Notes: generated by a model from the sequence alone, not told the origin. DNA of 64,000 bases from JALOAF01 sp964609035 (GCA_964609035.1 CAZSQL010000001.1:1-64000); one strand, 5' to 3'. Shown: positions 9,785 through 21,094, counted from the stretch's first letter. Numbers and translations: made by a program.

Positions 9785-9958
9785 TTATTTAAGTTTTTCT
9801 CTAGATGTGTGTGATGTGTGTGCCTTACACTGTTTACAGTATTTTTTTTGTTCTAGTTTTGGTGTGATAGCTTTGTTTATACTTGTAAAGTAATTAACCT
9901 TTTTACACACTGAACATTGCATTGCTACTGTAATTCTTCATCCTTTCTTTTTTGCCAT
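9785..9958 (-). CDS. rpmG: Ribosomal protein bL33
   Basis: A 57-residue 50S subunit protein with two CxxC pairs (CSVC near residue 15, CKQC near 42), so it is the zinc-binding form. It starts MAKKKGGRITV; the second glycine is TGA. It is first of the group rpmG, rpsP, pilin-like protein and membrane protein on the minus strand. The length is normal for the family. Confidence 0.92.
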
Positions 9959-10017
9959 AATTAAGGTTACTGAATAATTTAAAATATTTTTTTACGAATG
10001 ACGACTTTGATGAGTAT

Positions 10018-10110
10018 AAAGTTGAAAGTTTTCAAGTATAAAGTTTGGATAAATCAAAACCAATATATTATAACTGTTATAAGTTAACTTGAAAACTTTA
10101 TACCTTTAAG
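10018..10110. repeat. Intergenic hairpin with repeated arms
   Basis: One arm carries AGTATAAAGTT and TTCAAGTATAAAGTTTGG. The other carries AACTTGAAAACTTTATACC, its approximate complement. The arms use the same short unit as other gaps (15365-15430, 51247-51340, 54130-54243). There is no coding content. Confidence 0.5.
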
Positions 10111-10122
10111 CATTTACTAATT

Positions 10123-10198
10123 TGGCTTTGGACAGCTCCGCCTTGCGGGGTAAAACTTAACTGTCGATCTTCCCTATTGAGACAATCTAACCAGATAA
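10123..10198 (-). pseudogene. Degenerate tRNA-Met copy, 3' side
   Basis: On the minus strand, parts of the neighbouring tRNA-Met can be followed: CTGGTTAGA, an altered anticodon arm with CTCAATA, GACAG and finally CTGTCCAAAGCCA. The T loop is interrupted by about 18 extra bases containing a GC-rich imperfect palindrome (CCCCGC/GCGGAG). The 5' acceptor strand is missing, so it should not give a functional tRNA. Confidence 0.6.
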
Positions 10199-10215
10199 GT
10201 GTTTTTAGTTTTATT

Positions 10216-10289
10216 TGGCTTTGGACAGACTTGAACTGTCGACCTCGCCCTTATGAGAGGCGCGCTCTAACCAGCTGAGCTACAAAGCC
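10216..10289 (-). tRNA. tRNA-Met (CAT), elongator type
   Basis: A full cloverleaf: acceptor GGCTTTG/CAAAGCC, D-arm GCTC...GAGC, anticodon stem CGCCT/GGGCG with loop CTCATAA, and T arm GACAG TTCAAGT CTGTC. The anticodon is CAT. The GTAGCTCAG start and CTCATAA loop resemble elongator Met more than initiator; a lysidine-type Ile2 tRNA is the alternative. No CCA is encoded. Confidence 0.88.
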
Positions 10290-10323
10290 ATATAAGTAAA
10301 TCTTTCTTTTTGTTTCCGACTAT

Positions 10324-10376
10324 TTGCTCCCTTATGACCCCGAATCGTCGGGGTAACCAGCTGAGCTACAAAGCCA
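10324..10376 (-). pseudogene. Degenerate tRNA-Met copy, 5' side
   Basis: The minus strand repeats GGCTTTGTAGCTCAGCTGG exactly as in the intact tRNA, followed by TTA. An 18-base perfect palindrome (ACCCCGA/TCGGGGT, 10337-10354) then replaces the D-arm end and the 5' anticodon stem, followed by TCATAAGGG. The rest of the tRNA is absent. Confidence 0.6.
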
Positions 10377-10390
10377 TTTTGATTTTATCG

Positions 10391-10480
10391 TGGCGGAGAG
10401 GGCGGGATTTGAACCCGCGGTCCGTGTTACCGAACGACTCGTTAGCAGTGAGCTGACTTCGACCACTCATCCACCTCTCC
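10391..10480 (-). tRNA. tRNA-Ser (GCT)
   Basis: Starts GGAGAGGTGGATGAGTGG and ends CTCTCCGCCA, so the CCA is encoded. It has the long variable arm expected of a serine tRNA, T arm GCGGG TTCAAAT CCCGC and anticodon loop CTGCTAA. It reads AGC and AGT codons. Confidence 0.88.
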
Positions 10481-10612
10481 TCATATAAAAAAATGGACCT
10501 CAAAAATTTGCGGTGCTATGTGTATAAATAAATTTGATTGAAATTCAAGTATAAAAAGATAAAAAATATTGTGTAAGATATAATATACCTTTATTATTTT
10601 TGTATTTATTGT

Positions 10613-11263
10613 ATGTTTGAAGAAATCAAAAATAAGGTCTTAAAACTTCTATGATGAAATAGTTCTCATGACATAGACCACACAATGAGAGTTCATGACA
10701 TGTGTTTGTATATATGAAAAAAAGAATGAGCAGATTTAGAAATATTAAAAATAGCATCATTGTTGCACGATATATGAAGACCAAAACAACATGAAACAAT
10801 GTGAAAAATTTGTCATGCTGAATATTGAGCAGATTTGGCTCAATCCATACTAAAAGAGACTTGACTGGAAAAAGAAAAAATAACTAACATAATTCACTGT
10901 ATCTCCACTCATAGATTTAGAAAATGAAATATGCCTGAAACATTGGAAGCAAAAGTACTTTTTGATGCAGACAAATTAGATAGCATATGAGCAGTTTGAA
11001 TTTGAAGAGCCTTTATGTATGCCAATGAAGTAGGAGCAAAATTACATAATGATGAACATATAGATATAAAAAACACACAAGAACATTGACCAGAAGATAC
11101 TGCCTTTAGAGAGTATATAGTAAAATTAATTAAAGTAAAAGATAAACTTTATACCAAAACTGCAAAAAAAATTGCGGTCAAAAAACACAAAACCATGGCC
11201 GAATTCTTTAAAAATTTAAATGAGGAGGTTTGGTGAATAAAGAAATTGGTAAATAGCAAATAG
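10613..11263 (+). CDS. HD-domain phosphohydrolase
   Basis: A 216-residue metal-dependent HD hydrolase of the YedJ/YpgQ kind, which act on nucleotides or other phosphate esters; the substrate here is unknown. Metal ligands are visible as SHDIDH (His19, Asp20, His23), LLHDIG (His52, Asp53) and FDADKLDS (Asp118, Asp120). Glycines in LLHDIG, DSIGAVGIGR and others are TGA. The end is lysine-rich with a TAG stop. It is a single gene next to the tRNA cluster, and the family assignment is secure. Confidence 0.85.
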
Positions 11264-11325
11264 CTAGTGGCTAATAGCCATTAGCTAATGGCGGCAATTT
11301 TTAATTTGATAACTTTAAACTTATT

Positions 11326-11916
11326 ATGGTAAATGAAATTTCACTTTGAACTGATGATATAAATAGCAGTGAGTGAGTAAGACAAAATGTTAGTAAAGTA
11401 ACCGAACAAGATGTAAAACGTGCTCAATGAGATTCAGCTCAAGCAAAAAAAGCACAAGAAGAAATAAAAAAGAGTAAAGCAGTAAACAACAATATTGCTA
11501 AGTTTTTGGAATTTTTATTGAAAAACATAAAAAACGAAGAATTGATCTCTGCTATATATAATACATTTTTTAAGGTTATAGATCCCAGAACAAAAACAGT
11601 GTACCTTAGAAAGTCTGTTAATGATATAGTAATTGTGGGGTTTTTTGCACCTTTTTTTACAAATGAACTAAACAAATTTTGATTAAATCAATATTTTTTG
11701 GATCTAATAACAAACAAATCAAGCACTAACATAAATGAATATATAGAATATATTAAAAATATATCAAAAAAATATCACGACAATGTGCCAATAAATAAAG
11801 ATAATTTACTAAATTTACTATCCCTGATAATATGAGAATTTGGAATAAACAAAGATGCCTTAACAGAAATATGAAGAGATAAAGTAAAAAAAGAAATAAA
11901 TAAAAAACTCAGATAA
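11326..11916 (+). CDS. Unknown 196-residue protein
   Basis: Not recognised. It starts MVNEISLGTDDIN, continues with a helical charged stretch to about residue 65, a moderately hydrophobic middle (IVIVGFFAPFF near 105) and a helical lysine-rich end. No signal peptide or catalytic motif is obvious. TGA glycines are present. It is followed by its own terminator at 11941-11981, so it is probably transcribed alone or with the HD gene. Confidence 0.7.
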
Positions 11917-11940
11917 CATACTATATCATATTTTGATATT

Positions 11941-11981
11941 AATGCCAAGTGTATTTTATGAAATATTTGGCATTTTTTTAA
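11941..11981 (+). terminator. Terminator after the 196-residue unknown gene
   Basis: AATGCCAA pairs with TTTGGCATT and is followed by a run of seven T. It lies 24 bases beyond the TAA. Confidence 0.8.
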
Positions 11982-12039
11982 TAAAAAAAACTTTTTGTTT
12001 ATAATAGAATGTGAATTTTAACTAATAGTTAAATAAAAC

Positions 12040-14304
12040 ATGAATTCTTTTGAACAAGTAAAAATAGAACAATTACCTGGAAACAATAATGAAAAAGGTT
12101 TAAATCAAGCTCAATTGAAAGCTTATTTTGATGAGAAGTTTTTTGATGATTTAAAAAACAATAAAGTAAAGATTAAACAACAATGAAATATGTATATTTT
12201 TGAACAAAATGACATAAACTCTAGTCAGATATCAGAAAACGATAAATATATCAAAAAATTTTATGTAGATAAAAAGGTGCTACAAGAATATCTAAAAGAA
12301 GAACAAAAAAAGGCTGAAGTATCATTGGAGTCAGACGTTTTACTAAAAGAATTTTTTGAAACAATAGGCACAAAAAAAGATCTTTGAGGACTAGAAACAG
12401 AAGTAATGCGAACCAAAACAGATAATTTGAGAGACAATCCAGAATCACTGAAAGCAGAAGTCGACAATTTACTAGAGTGGTTTGAATTGAATAAAACTCG
12501 GCCAAGAGCACCAAAATCAGCAGAAAACAGACACAGCAGAACAAGATTTGAACAAATAGTAAGAGATGATATAGCCTCACTAAAAAGTATAAAAAGAGAA
12601 TTAAAAAGGTATACATATACAACTAATATGGACTATTTTGCAAATTATGTAGAAACTATGAAAGGGCACAAGGAACAATTGGAAAAAGTCCGCCAAATAG
12701 TAGCTACATGATGAAATACAGCAGAAATACCAGCTATGCTAGATTCGTTAAAAGATGTAAAAAAAGAATCACTATACCAAGATATAGCAGCCAGATACAA
12801 TGTAGAATATAATAAATTAATGAAAAATGCTACGTTACAAAAATTGAGAAATAAAGATATGGAATGATTTCAAGAATATTTGGAGGGTGTTTGGTCTGGA
12901 GAAATAGAACATCCAGAACAAGATAAATTTTATATTAAACATAAAAAAGATTTTGAGTATATCTTGTCTATAGATCCATGACTTTACTGAGAAATAACAA
13001 GAAAGAAGCAAAAAAATGATAATCCAAACCCAAGCTATTGTTCAGAACAATATTTGTCTTCTCAAAGAGATAGAAATGATAGATATTCAACAAAATCTTG
13101 AGCTTTTGATCAAATAGGAAACATGTTTTCAGATCTTGTATACAAGTGATGAGATCCAAAGAAGAAAGAAGCACGAGCCCAAGCTGGTAAAATTTGAGCT
13201 ATAATTTGATGAGTTGTACTTTGATTTAAATTGTTCCAAAGTCTATTTTCAAAAAAATGAACTGAATGAAAATGGTGAAATGTAGCTTTATATTGATGAG
13301 GACTTTTGGCGTTATTTAATTTTCCTAAGATAGCAAACTGGACAAAAACTGTTTTTGGCAAAGAACAAGACAAAGTAGAACAATGAATGGGTGTCACAAA
13401 TAGTCCTGAATACCAGAATTATGTTAAGCCACCTATTGTGGCTATGGAAGCAATATGATGAATACCAATACAAACTCTAATAGACCAAAGAATTGTGGTG
13501 GAAAAATATGGGAAATTAAAATTAGATTATGAAAAATATGAGACTCATATTAAGTTGTCAAACTTGTCTGACAAGGAAAAAGAAAGATTACTAAAATCTA
13601 TGGATAAAATAAAAGGAGACGAATCTTTACTAACAGACTGATTGTGACTTTTGTGAATAAGTACGATTAAACAAATGGAAAATTTAGCATGAAACGATCC
13701 AAATAAAACTCTTTTGGATTCTCCAAAAATGGCAGAACATTTTGAAAATGTTGCAGAGTCACCAGTGAATGCAATGCTAGCCAATGAATGATTTAAACCT
13801 AAAGATTCTAAGTCTTGGTACGAAATAACTCAAGACTACGACAAAGATAGTTCTTGAAATAATAAATTGGTAGAATGGATGAAAAAGTGATTGATAAAAT
13901 TAAGTAACAACAAAAACTACACATTAGAGAAAATGATAAATAATCCAGAGATAGATTTAGAAAACAAAACTATAAAATGACTTAAAAATAGTGCATGAAA
14001 TTTAATAAAATTTAAAACTTATGAAGAAATGTTTGATGCTATGCAGTTAACAGAATTTATAAAAAGTAATTTCAAATGAAAAAATGCTGTTTCGCCTGAA
14101 CCTTTCCACATAAATACATTGTGAAATATAGAGTTTGATAATACAAATTGGTATGAGGTCTGGAAGAATGAGACCAATGTAGTTAACTCAAATTTTTATA
14201 AAAACACACTCAACAATGTTTCACCAACCTTGTGACAACAAAAAGAAGATTATAAAAACTATTTAAATGAACGATGGAAAAGAGAATGAAAGGTTTCTAG
14301 CTAA
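12040..14304 (+). CDS. Unknown 754-residue protein with coiled coils and a hydrophobic centre
   Basis: Not recognised. The N-terminal half is charged and helical (EEQKKAE, SIKRELKRY and similar). Two hydrophobic stretches (about IGAIIGGVVLGFKLF and VALYGGLLALF, residues 385-430) could be a membrane hairpin. The rest is soluble and rich in Lys, Asn and Asp. The architecture resembles the larger proteins encoded at 36356-45931. TGA glycines are frequent, so it is native. It runs uninterrupted from ATG to TAA and has its own terminator. Confidence 0.75.
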
Positions 14305-14332
14305 AAAACTGAAAAATTGATTTTAAAACATA

Positions 14333-14362
14333 AATCGCTATACATTGTTGTAGCGATTTTTT
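14333..14362 (+). terminator. Terminator after the 754-residue gene
   Basis: AATCGCTA pairs with TAGCGATT, then a T run. It lies about 30 bases past the TAA and just before the exopolysaccharide genes. Confidence 0.8.
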
Positions 14363-14377
14363 ATTAATTTTGAAAAA

Positions 14378-15364
14378 ATGGAACTGAAAGATAATGTAAA
14401 TATTGAATGAAATAATATTCTGCTGGTATGATTCTGGGGACACAAAAATATGTGAGATGAGCTAATATTGCTAGGAAACATAAAATTACTTACAAAACAA
14501 AATAAGCAAATTTTTGTGGTATCTCAAGATAACGATTGGCTAAAAGAGTTTTTGTCACAATTTATAGATATTTCAAAGATCACTTTTGTCGACGAACTTC
14601 CTAGAGGATTTAGAAGCTTATGGAAATATATAAGAAATAAAAAGTTTAAACAATTGAAATATTTTTGGAAAATAAATACAGTAATACTTGGAGGGGGAGA
14701 GATAATAACTGAAGAATCTCCACACTCTTATTACTATCGATTTTGGTCTTTGTGACCAAGTTTTTTGCCAAAAAGAAAATTATATATTATGTGATGAATT
14801 CAAGTCCCAAAAAAATGGTGGAACAAAATATTGTTTGGCTTGATGATGAAATTGACTAGCAAAATATTTTGTAGAGACCTAGAAGAAATAGAAAACATAA
14901 AGAAATACTGATTTAAAAATGTAAAATTTTTTATGGATACTAGCTACTTTGCTATAGATGACTGGGGAAAATATAAGCATAAATCAGCAGAAAAATATGT
15001 AATAGTAAATATAAATAGTAAATGAAAATTGTTTATGGATGATCTAATAAAAGAAAGCCAAAGATATCTAGAAGATGGATATAAGATATATTTTATACCT
15101 GTATGTGCTGGACCCACAGATGATGATGCTAGATATTTTTTGAAAACAAAAGAAATAATAGATCATGAAAATTTTGTAGCATATGATTGGACAAAAAACT
15201 TTGAAGATTTCTTGAAACTTTTGTGATGAGCAGAAAAAGTGATAAGCGCTAGATTACATTTGTTTTTGATAAGTGAATTTATATGATTGGATACAAAAGT
15301 ATATCCATATCAAAAAAAGATTAATAAAATGAAAAAAATTATTGAACTATTGAAAGTTAGTTAA
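14378..15364 (+). CDS. Polysaccharide pyruvyl transferase-like protein (CsaB family)
   Basis: A 328-residue protein of the family that adds pyruvyl ketals to cell-surface polysaccharides. The N-terminal glycine motif LVGFWGHKNMGDELIL matches the family's GNxGDE start. LGGGEIITEE lies near residue 105, and the C-terminal SARLHLFLISEF matches the conserved RLH helix. It is probably cytoplasmic and acts on lipid-linked sugars. It heads the exopolysaccharide gene group with the GT2 gene behind it. Confidence 0.75.
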
Positions 15365-15430
15365 AAAGTTATCATGTTTATCAAGTTTTAATTTTTTACT
15401 TGAAAACTTTTTACTTTATACTTTATTACT
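15365..15430. repeat. Intergenic repeat-arm hairpin
   Basis: The first arm is AAAAAGTTATCATG and TATCAAGTTTTAA; the second is TTACTTGAAAACTTTTTAC with tandem ACTTTATACTTTATTACTTTATA. It is the same unit family as at 10018, 51247 and 54130. Confidence 0.5.
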
Positions 15431-15440
15431 TTATAATAAA

Positions 15441-16379
15441 ATGATGAGCATGAAATTTACCGTTATAATACCTGTGTACAATGAAATAGAGTGAATAAAA
15501 GATTTTTTGGATTCTATTTATAATCAAAGTAGAAAACCTGATGAAATAATTTTGGTAGATGGGAAATCAAATGATGGTACTTTGGAATATTTAAAAAATG
15601 AAGAAAAAAAATGAAAGATAAAAGTTTTTTCTTTTAAGTGCAACATTGCAGAGGCCAGAAACTATGCTGTAAAACATGCTAAAAATGAAATAATTTTGTG
15701 TACAGATGCTGGTTGCGTAGTAGACAAAAATCGATGTGAAAATATTATGAAAATATATGAAACTACTGATAATAAAGTGGTAGGTGGGAAATCTGATTAC
15801 ATTATAAAAAGTGAATTTCAAAAAAAAGTAAAAAATCGCATAATCTCACCTGATCCCAATTTTAGTTTTGTTTCTTCTAGAAATATTTCTTTTTACAAAG
15901 AGGTGTGGGATGATGTATGATGATATCCAGAATATTTAACAAAATGGTGAGAAGATACTTATTTCAACTATATGATAGAAAAAGCTGGATACAAAATATT
16001 TTTTTGCAAAACAGCGATAGTAAAACGATGAATGTGAAAAAATTATAAAGATTTTTATAAAATGTATAGAAACTATACACAATGAGATATGGAAGTTTTT
16101 GTGATAAATAAGGTAATACAAAGTGATAGCCTCAAACAAGCTAGTATTTTTTTGTTGTTTGGATGATTTTTGATAGCATTGTTATTTATATTAAAATGGT
16201 ACTCAATAATTGCTTATTTAATAATTTTATTGATGCTTGGATTATATAAAAGAAGCTGATGATGATTTATTTTTGATCTGAAATTTAGTTTAGCAAAAAT
16301 GGCTTGAATGTCTGTTGGACTTGTTAAGTGAATAATTGAAGGGTTTAAAATTAAGAAAAAAATTAGAAATACTAAATAA
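15441..16379 (+). CDS. Family 2 glycosyltransferase with C-terminal membrane helices
   Basis: A 312-residue inverting glycosyltransferase. The GT-A core begins FTVIIPVYNE with LVDGKSNDGT near residue 40. It carries CTDAGCVV near 88 in the nucleotide-sugar/metal position, and GGYPEYLTKWGEDTYF supplies the acceptor-side GED motif. Two hydrophobic helices (about 228-265) anchor it to the membrane. It likely adds a sugar to a lipid-linked repeat unit of the surface polysaccharide. The start could also be the third ATG (MKFTVIIP). Confidence 0.88.
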
Positions 16380-16397
16380 TAAATATTATGTCAAAAT

Positions 16398-17666
16398 CTA
16401 AATCTTTTTGATATACCTTTTTGTAAAATAAAAATAAGCGAGCATCAAGAAAATTTCTGATATCAGTAGAGAATATGCTGCTCACATTATACCAAAACGA
16501 GGTATGAGAATAAGGTTGGCAGAAACATTTAAAACTGCTATAAAAATTTGTATATAAAGTCTAGTATATTCTTTTGATATTGCTGTAAGTCAATTTCAGT
16601 ATACATAACTTATGGATTTAAAAATTAGGATAACAGACAATATTTGCAATACTCCAAAAGAAGAAAGATACTGTGTTCAATATATGACCCATAAAACATA
16701 TTTTCCTAGTAAAAACAAAAACAAACTTAAGAAAATAGACAAAAATAAATTATATTTTGCAAATTTATTTATTATACGATTGAAACGTATATGATCTTTA
16801 CTGGCGTCTACAAGTTTTTTGAACATAGCTAGTGAAAACACATTGAATATAATATATATATAACTTAACAATCTATATGGTGCGGAGAACAGTCAAACAT
16901 AGTCTTCCCCTTTCAAAAATTTTAATAATACAATATTTATGTCAGAATAAAAATATATAAAAATTCATCCCAAGAAAAATGGGATACTCATTTTGGATAT
17001 TTTTTTGATGAACTTAAAATCAATTGAGTTTTTTTGAAATCTAAAATGACGATTTACGTATATCAAAGATATAAATAAATTTATAACACTAGATGTCAAA
17101 AACCCATAAAACACATACTGTATACTGGCAGATATTTGTAAGAAAAAAACTGTACATACCAAAAGAATCAGTCCACTCAATATTTTAAGAAACGCTTCTT
17201 TTTCCATTTTTTCTATAGGACGAAAGAATACTCTCAAAAACTCTGAAATATTTACAATGATGGAATGCAATAAAAAGATTATGATCAATCACAAATAAAC
17301 CGCAGAATCTAAATATACTTTGGAGACAACAAATGCTGCAATCAAAACTAAAATAGAAAGAACTATTTTTATAAAGATCACATTTACAAAATATTTGGAT
17401 CAATCTTTTGAGTTTTTGCTAAGCTCCCTAAATGTTAGATTTCATAATCAAAAATCTACAACAAGTACAAATAGTGTGACAAAAGTCATCACAAAATTAT
17501 AAGTACCAAAATCTATAACTCAAAGACTACGAGCTACTCGTATACTTATAAAAAATGTAAACAATCTAGCTGCAAATTCTCAAAACAAAAGCCAAAAACT
17601 ATTTTTGGCTACCGTCTGTTTGAAGCTTGTGTTTTGCAACATAAATGTTTTTATTTTATTCCACAT
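16398..17666 (-). CDS. Polysaccharide flippase (Wzx/PST-like)
   Basis: A 422-residue multi-spanning protein with about a dozen hydrophobic helices spaced as in the oligosaccharide flippase family. These move lipid-linked repeat units across the membrane. Typical features are the N-terminal NSFWLLFGEF, the repeated VDFGLGNLTFRELSKN near residue 72 and the ATPYRLL-like APYRLLSYIY in the seventh helix. Gly codons include TGA. It starts seven bases after the stop of the upstream glycosyltransferase, so the two form an operon. Confidence 0.82.
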
Positions 17667-17672
17667 ATTGTT

Positions 17673-18725
17673 TTAAGATTTTATTCAATCTAAAGTTCAT
17701 TTTATTATCGATCAAATTATTTTAAGTTTTTCATTTCGTTTTGCATACATCATTACTTTGAAACTTAGTCGAAGCGGCTGTGCTCGAAATCAAATCAAAT
17801 AAAATTTAATTTTATCTGATAGTGTTCAATTTTTTTTGACAAAAATCATCCTGTGCTTTGCTTTTCTATATGCAGCAAAAGTATTTCATACTCGTGCATG
17901 CTCCAATATGTTTTTGTCTCTTTCCATATGATACAATAGCAATTCACTTGACACAAAAATAGGATATCATGCTTTGTAAATTCTGTATGTAAATTCCAAA
18001 TCTTCATATACAAAATCTAATCTTTCATCGAACAATATTTCTTGAAATATTTTTGTAGGCCCAAAGAGAGAGTTTCATGAATACATCTGAATTTGTGCTA
18101 ATTTTTGATCTTTCTGAAGTCGTAGAGCATGTGGTCTAGATGTCCAAAAATTGTAATAATCAAATCATTGACTTTGAATCTGTCATGTTTTTCTAAACAT
18201 TAGTGTAGGGACTAATATGAAATCACTCCCCTTTGTCAAAAATTCCTCCACTTGGGGAGGTTGTGTTTCCCGACTTGTCGGGATAGGTGGGGGTTGTAAT
18301 TTCTTTTTCTGTTTTTCAAATTCCCCAACCCCTTTTATTAAGCGGGTAAATTTCTTATTTATTTCATTTCGAATATCAAAAGTCTTTTGAAGATAATCTG
18401 ATTTGAATAATTCATCATCATCAAAAAGATTTATAAATTCTGTATCTGCTAATTTTATTCCATAATTTCTGACATAACTGACTCATGATTGTGGTATAAA
18501 ATCTGTATTAATGTTTGAAATAAAATTAATTTTATTTGAAATATTTTTTAATCATTTTAAAGAATCAATTTTGAATTTTTCAAACTCCTCTTTTGTCAGT
18601 TTTGTGTCTATGAGTAATATTATTTTGAAATCTTGAAAAGTTTGAATATCCAGAGAATGAAATATTCATTGAATGTTTTCAATATTTGGTCTACTTGGTA
18701 TAATGACAGTTAATTTATTTTTCAT
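17673..18725 (-). CDS. Family 2 glycosyltransferase
   Basis: A 350-residue cytoplasmic glycosyltransferase. It starts MKNKLTVIIPSRP, has FDDDELF in the DXD position near residue 110 and FVYEDLEFTYRIYKAGY as the acceptor-side ED motif near 240. Residues about 145-168 (proline-rich, KLQPPPIPTSRETQPP) come from an in-frame insertion of palindromic DNA between these motifs. It belongs to the exopolysaccharide group and runs into the flippase gene. The ATG lies 66 bases from the divergent ligase gene. Confidence 0.82.
18235..18300. repeat. Palindromic DNA inserted in the glycosyltransferase frame
   Basis: It contains the pair CCTCC/GGAGG (about 18244-18261), the perfect palindrome TCCCGACTTGTCGGGA (18268-18283) and a GGTGGGGGTTG tail. 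Composition is strongly unlike the gene around it. CCCGA/TCGGG palindromes recur at 10337-10354 and 53090-53107. Confidence 0.6.
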
Positions 18726-18791
18726 TGTTTTTTTTATGTAAAATAATATATCTTGTTTGTATTTAATTTTTATTGTTTTTCAACTATTTTG

Positions 18792-20147
18792 ATGCAAAGA
18801 TTTTTATGAGTTTTTTTTGTTCTAATAGCTTTATACCATATTATTGTAACAATTTTGTGATATGGAATATTGTGATGAAATTCACAAGCTATGATATCTA
18901 TATCTAGAGACGCAATACGAATAGTATTTTTTATGATTATTATTTTTTCAAATATAAAGCAAATAAAAAAATATCTACAAAAACGAAAAAATGTGCGAAT
19001 ACGATTTGTTGTATTAATTGTATTTGCAACATTAACATCACTTTTAAACTGAAAAAGTCCTGGTGATATGATGATATGATTGAAATATGGGCTTTATTAT
19101 CTTGTAGTATTTTTGACTGCTAGTTTTATATGATTTGCTGGCATAAAAAAAATTAACATAAACCAAATATCTTGGGTTCAACGATTTTTGTTGTGAATAG
19201 TTTTTTTTGGATTTTTACGACAATTGTTGAAAATAATAAAACCAGAAATATTTATGAATATATGATATGGAAGTTTTGATGATTTTTATTTTGGTTCCAA
19301 TCCTCCAATATACTATCTAACTAGTTTTGAAGGTACAACAAGACGACAATGAATATTTTCTGGACCAAATAATTATGGATATTTTCTTGTAGCATTTTTA
19401 CCACTTATTTTACTATGGCGATGAAAGTGATTGGATAAAATAAAAAGTATAATAAAAAACCCATTATGAAACCTAGATGTTTTGTTTGTACTTTTGCGAA
19501 TATTGGCTATTTTAATGACTCTATCTAGATCTGCTATTATATGAATGATTTTGATCACATGAATATTAGCAAAAGAGTGGATCAGAAAAAATAAAAAAAT
19601 TGCTATTTGAATATTGTGAATTTTTGTTTTGTGAATAATATGATTGAGTGTCTTAAAGCATGAATCTACCATAAATCATGTGCAAGCTAAATTATCTTAT
19701 GTCTGAGAAATAGTAGATAATCCACTTTGACATTGATTATGAACATCCTGACCTGCAGTTCACCATAATGGCACTATGCTACCAGAAAATTATTTTATAC
19801 AAATGATGCTAGATATATGAACCGTTTGATTTATCTTTTGGTGTATGGTAATATTTCAAATATTATTAATTTTTAAGTGAATTGAGAAGTGAGAAACTAA
19901 GAATAAAATATTAAATGCTAAAAATATTTCTGAACTATGAACTCTAAATCATGAATTAGTTTATTCACATCGAAAAAGATTTTATATCTGACGAAGTATT
20001 TTATTGGTAATTTGATTATTCTTACATGTATTTGAAGACAGTATGGTAAACTACTTATTCTTTATGTGTTTTGGTATTTTGAGTTGATATTTAAGTAAAA
20101 TTTATGATCGAAAAAACATTTCCTTCAAAAGTCTATTTTTGAAATAA
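18792..20147 (+). CDS. O-antigen ligase/polymerase-like membrane protein
   Basis: A 451-residue protein with ten or more hydrophobic helices and a large external loop near residues 300-340 containing GHGLGTSGPAVHHNG and PENYFIQ. That H/G-rich pattern is typical of the Wzy/WaaL family, which polymerise or attach surface polysaccharide. TGA is used heavily for helix glycines. I start at ATG 18792 because the frame includes an extra helix upstream of the later ATG at 18891; the later start is possible. It diverges from the glycosyltransferase/flippase pair. Confidence 0.8.
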
Positions 20148-20338
20148 AATTTTTGAATTTGATAAAATTATACACATTACATCACGAATAAGATAATTTA
20201 TTCACTATTGATTTATGTTTAAAAAATTTGTCAAATCTAAATAGCAAATAGAGATAATGTTTTTGTTGCTTTAAAGTTCTAAATTGATATTTATATATTT
20301 ATTATGATTTAATTTTTTATATTTTTTTGTATTTCAAA

Positions 20339-20713
20339 ATGCCAGTTAAAAAAACAGTTAAAAAGACTACTGCTGCAAAAAAACCTGTAGCAAAAAAAGT
20401 TGTTTCAAAACCTACTACACAAAAAGTTGATAAACCTACTGTGGTTGTAGAAACAAAAAAAACAAACACAGCCACTAAATGTGTAAACAGCTTTGAAAAA
20501 ATTATGAAAGTTGTGATTCTATGATTATTAGTATTAAATCTAGTTTTTGCTTTGCTAAATGTTTTCAAAAAAGATTCTGCTTTGAAATTAGAAGAGTTAA
20601 AAGTTGGTGGTTCTGAAAATTTGAAAAAAGTTGTAGAACTTTACAACTCAGACACTTACAAAGAACAACAAACTGCAGCAATACAACAATTTATGATGTG
20701 ACAACAACAATAA
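20339..20713 (+). CDS. Single-span membrane protein, first of three paralogues
   Basis: A 124-residue protein. The first 45 residues are Lys/Ala/Thr/Pro-rich and repetitive (KKTVKKTTAAKKP), like a disordered DNA- or wall-associated tail. One helix follows (about 56-75), then an outer stretch KLEELKVGGSENLKKVVELY. That stretch is shared with the next two genes, so this is an anchored, outward-facing protein of unknown role. An in-frame TTG at 20327 is an alternative start. No domain was recognised beyond the shared module. Confidence 0.75.
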
Positions 20714-20747
20714 TATTATTATTTTAATTGTTAATTAATTTTAAAAA

Positions 20748-21071
20748 ATGGAAAAAAAGAATACTTATCTAATGTTAGCTATTTTATTATGATTGATTTT
20801 GATATTAAACATAATATCTTTATTTAAAAAAGATGCAGCTTGGAAGTTGGAAACTATGAAAGTTGGTGGTCCTGAAAATATGAAACTTGTAGAACAACTT
20901 TATTCTTCTGAAAGCTATATTTCTCAACAAACTATGGCTATTGAACAAGCTCTAGCTCAAATAAACATGATGAACAATATGAATCAAGACGATTTAAGTG
21001 GCTTGATGAATTTAGAAAACTGAGAGATGATTTTGGATGAAGATGTAGAAATAGAAGAAACAGTTGAATAA
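20748..21071 (+). CDS. Single-span membrane protein, second paralogue
   Basis: A 107-residue protein with one N-terminal helix (about 6-25). The external module WKLETMKVGGPENMKLVEQL and a Gln/Met-rich coil follow, then an acidic end. Residues about 15-73 are encoded by DNA nearly identical to the next gene (175 bases with two differences). It has no catalytic motif and may be a truncated or regulatory partner of the DsbA-like paralogue. The start ATG follows TTAATTTTAAAAA. Confidence 0.78.
20791..20965 (+). repeat. Direct repeat copy 1 within paralogous genes
   Basis: A 175-base segment repeated at 21135-21309 with two mismatches that I can see. It encodes the helix and outer module of two adjacent genes. 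Confidence 0.85.
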
Positions 21072-21094
21072 TTTTAATTATTTAAAAATAAAAA

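Noticed and set aside
10123..10198. Functional second tRNA
   Set aside because: The 5' acceptor strand is missing and the T arm is interrupted by about 18 bases.
12040..14304. Helicase or secretion ATPase
   Set aside because: No Walker motifs or other nucleotide-binding signature can be found in any part of the frame.
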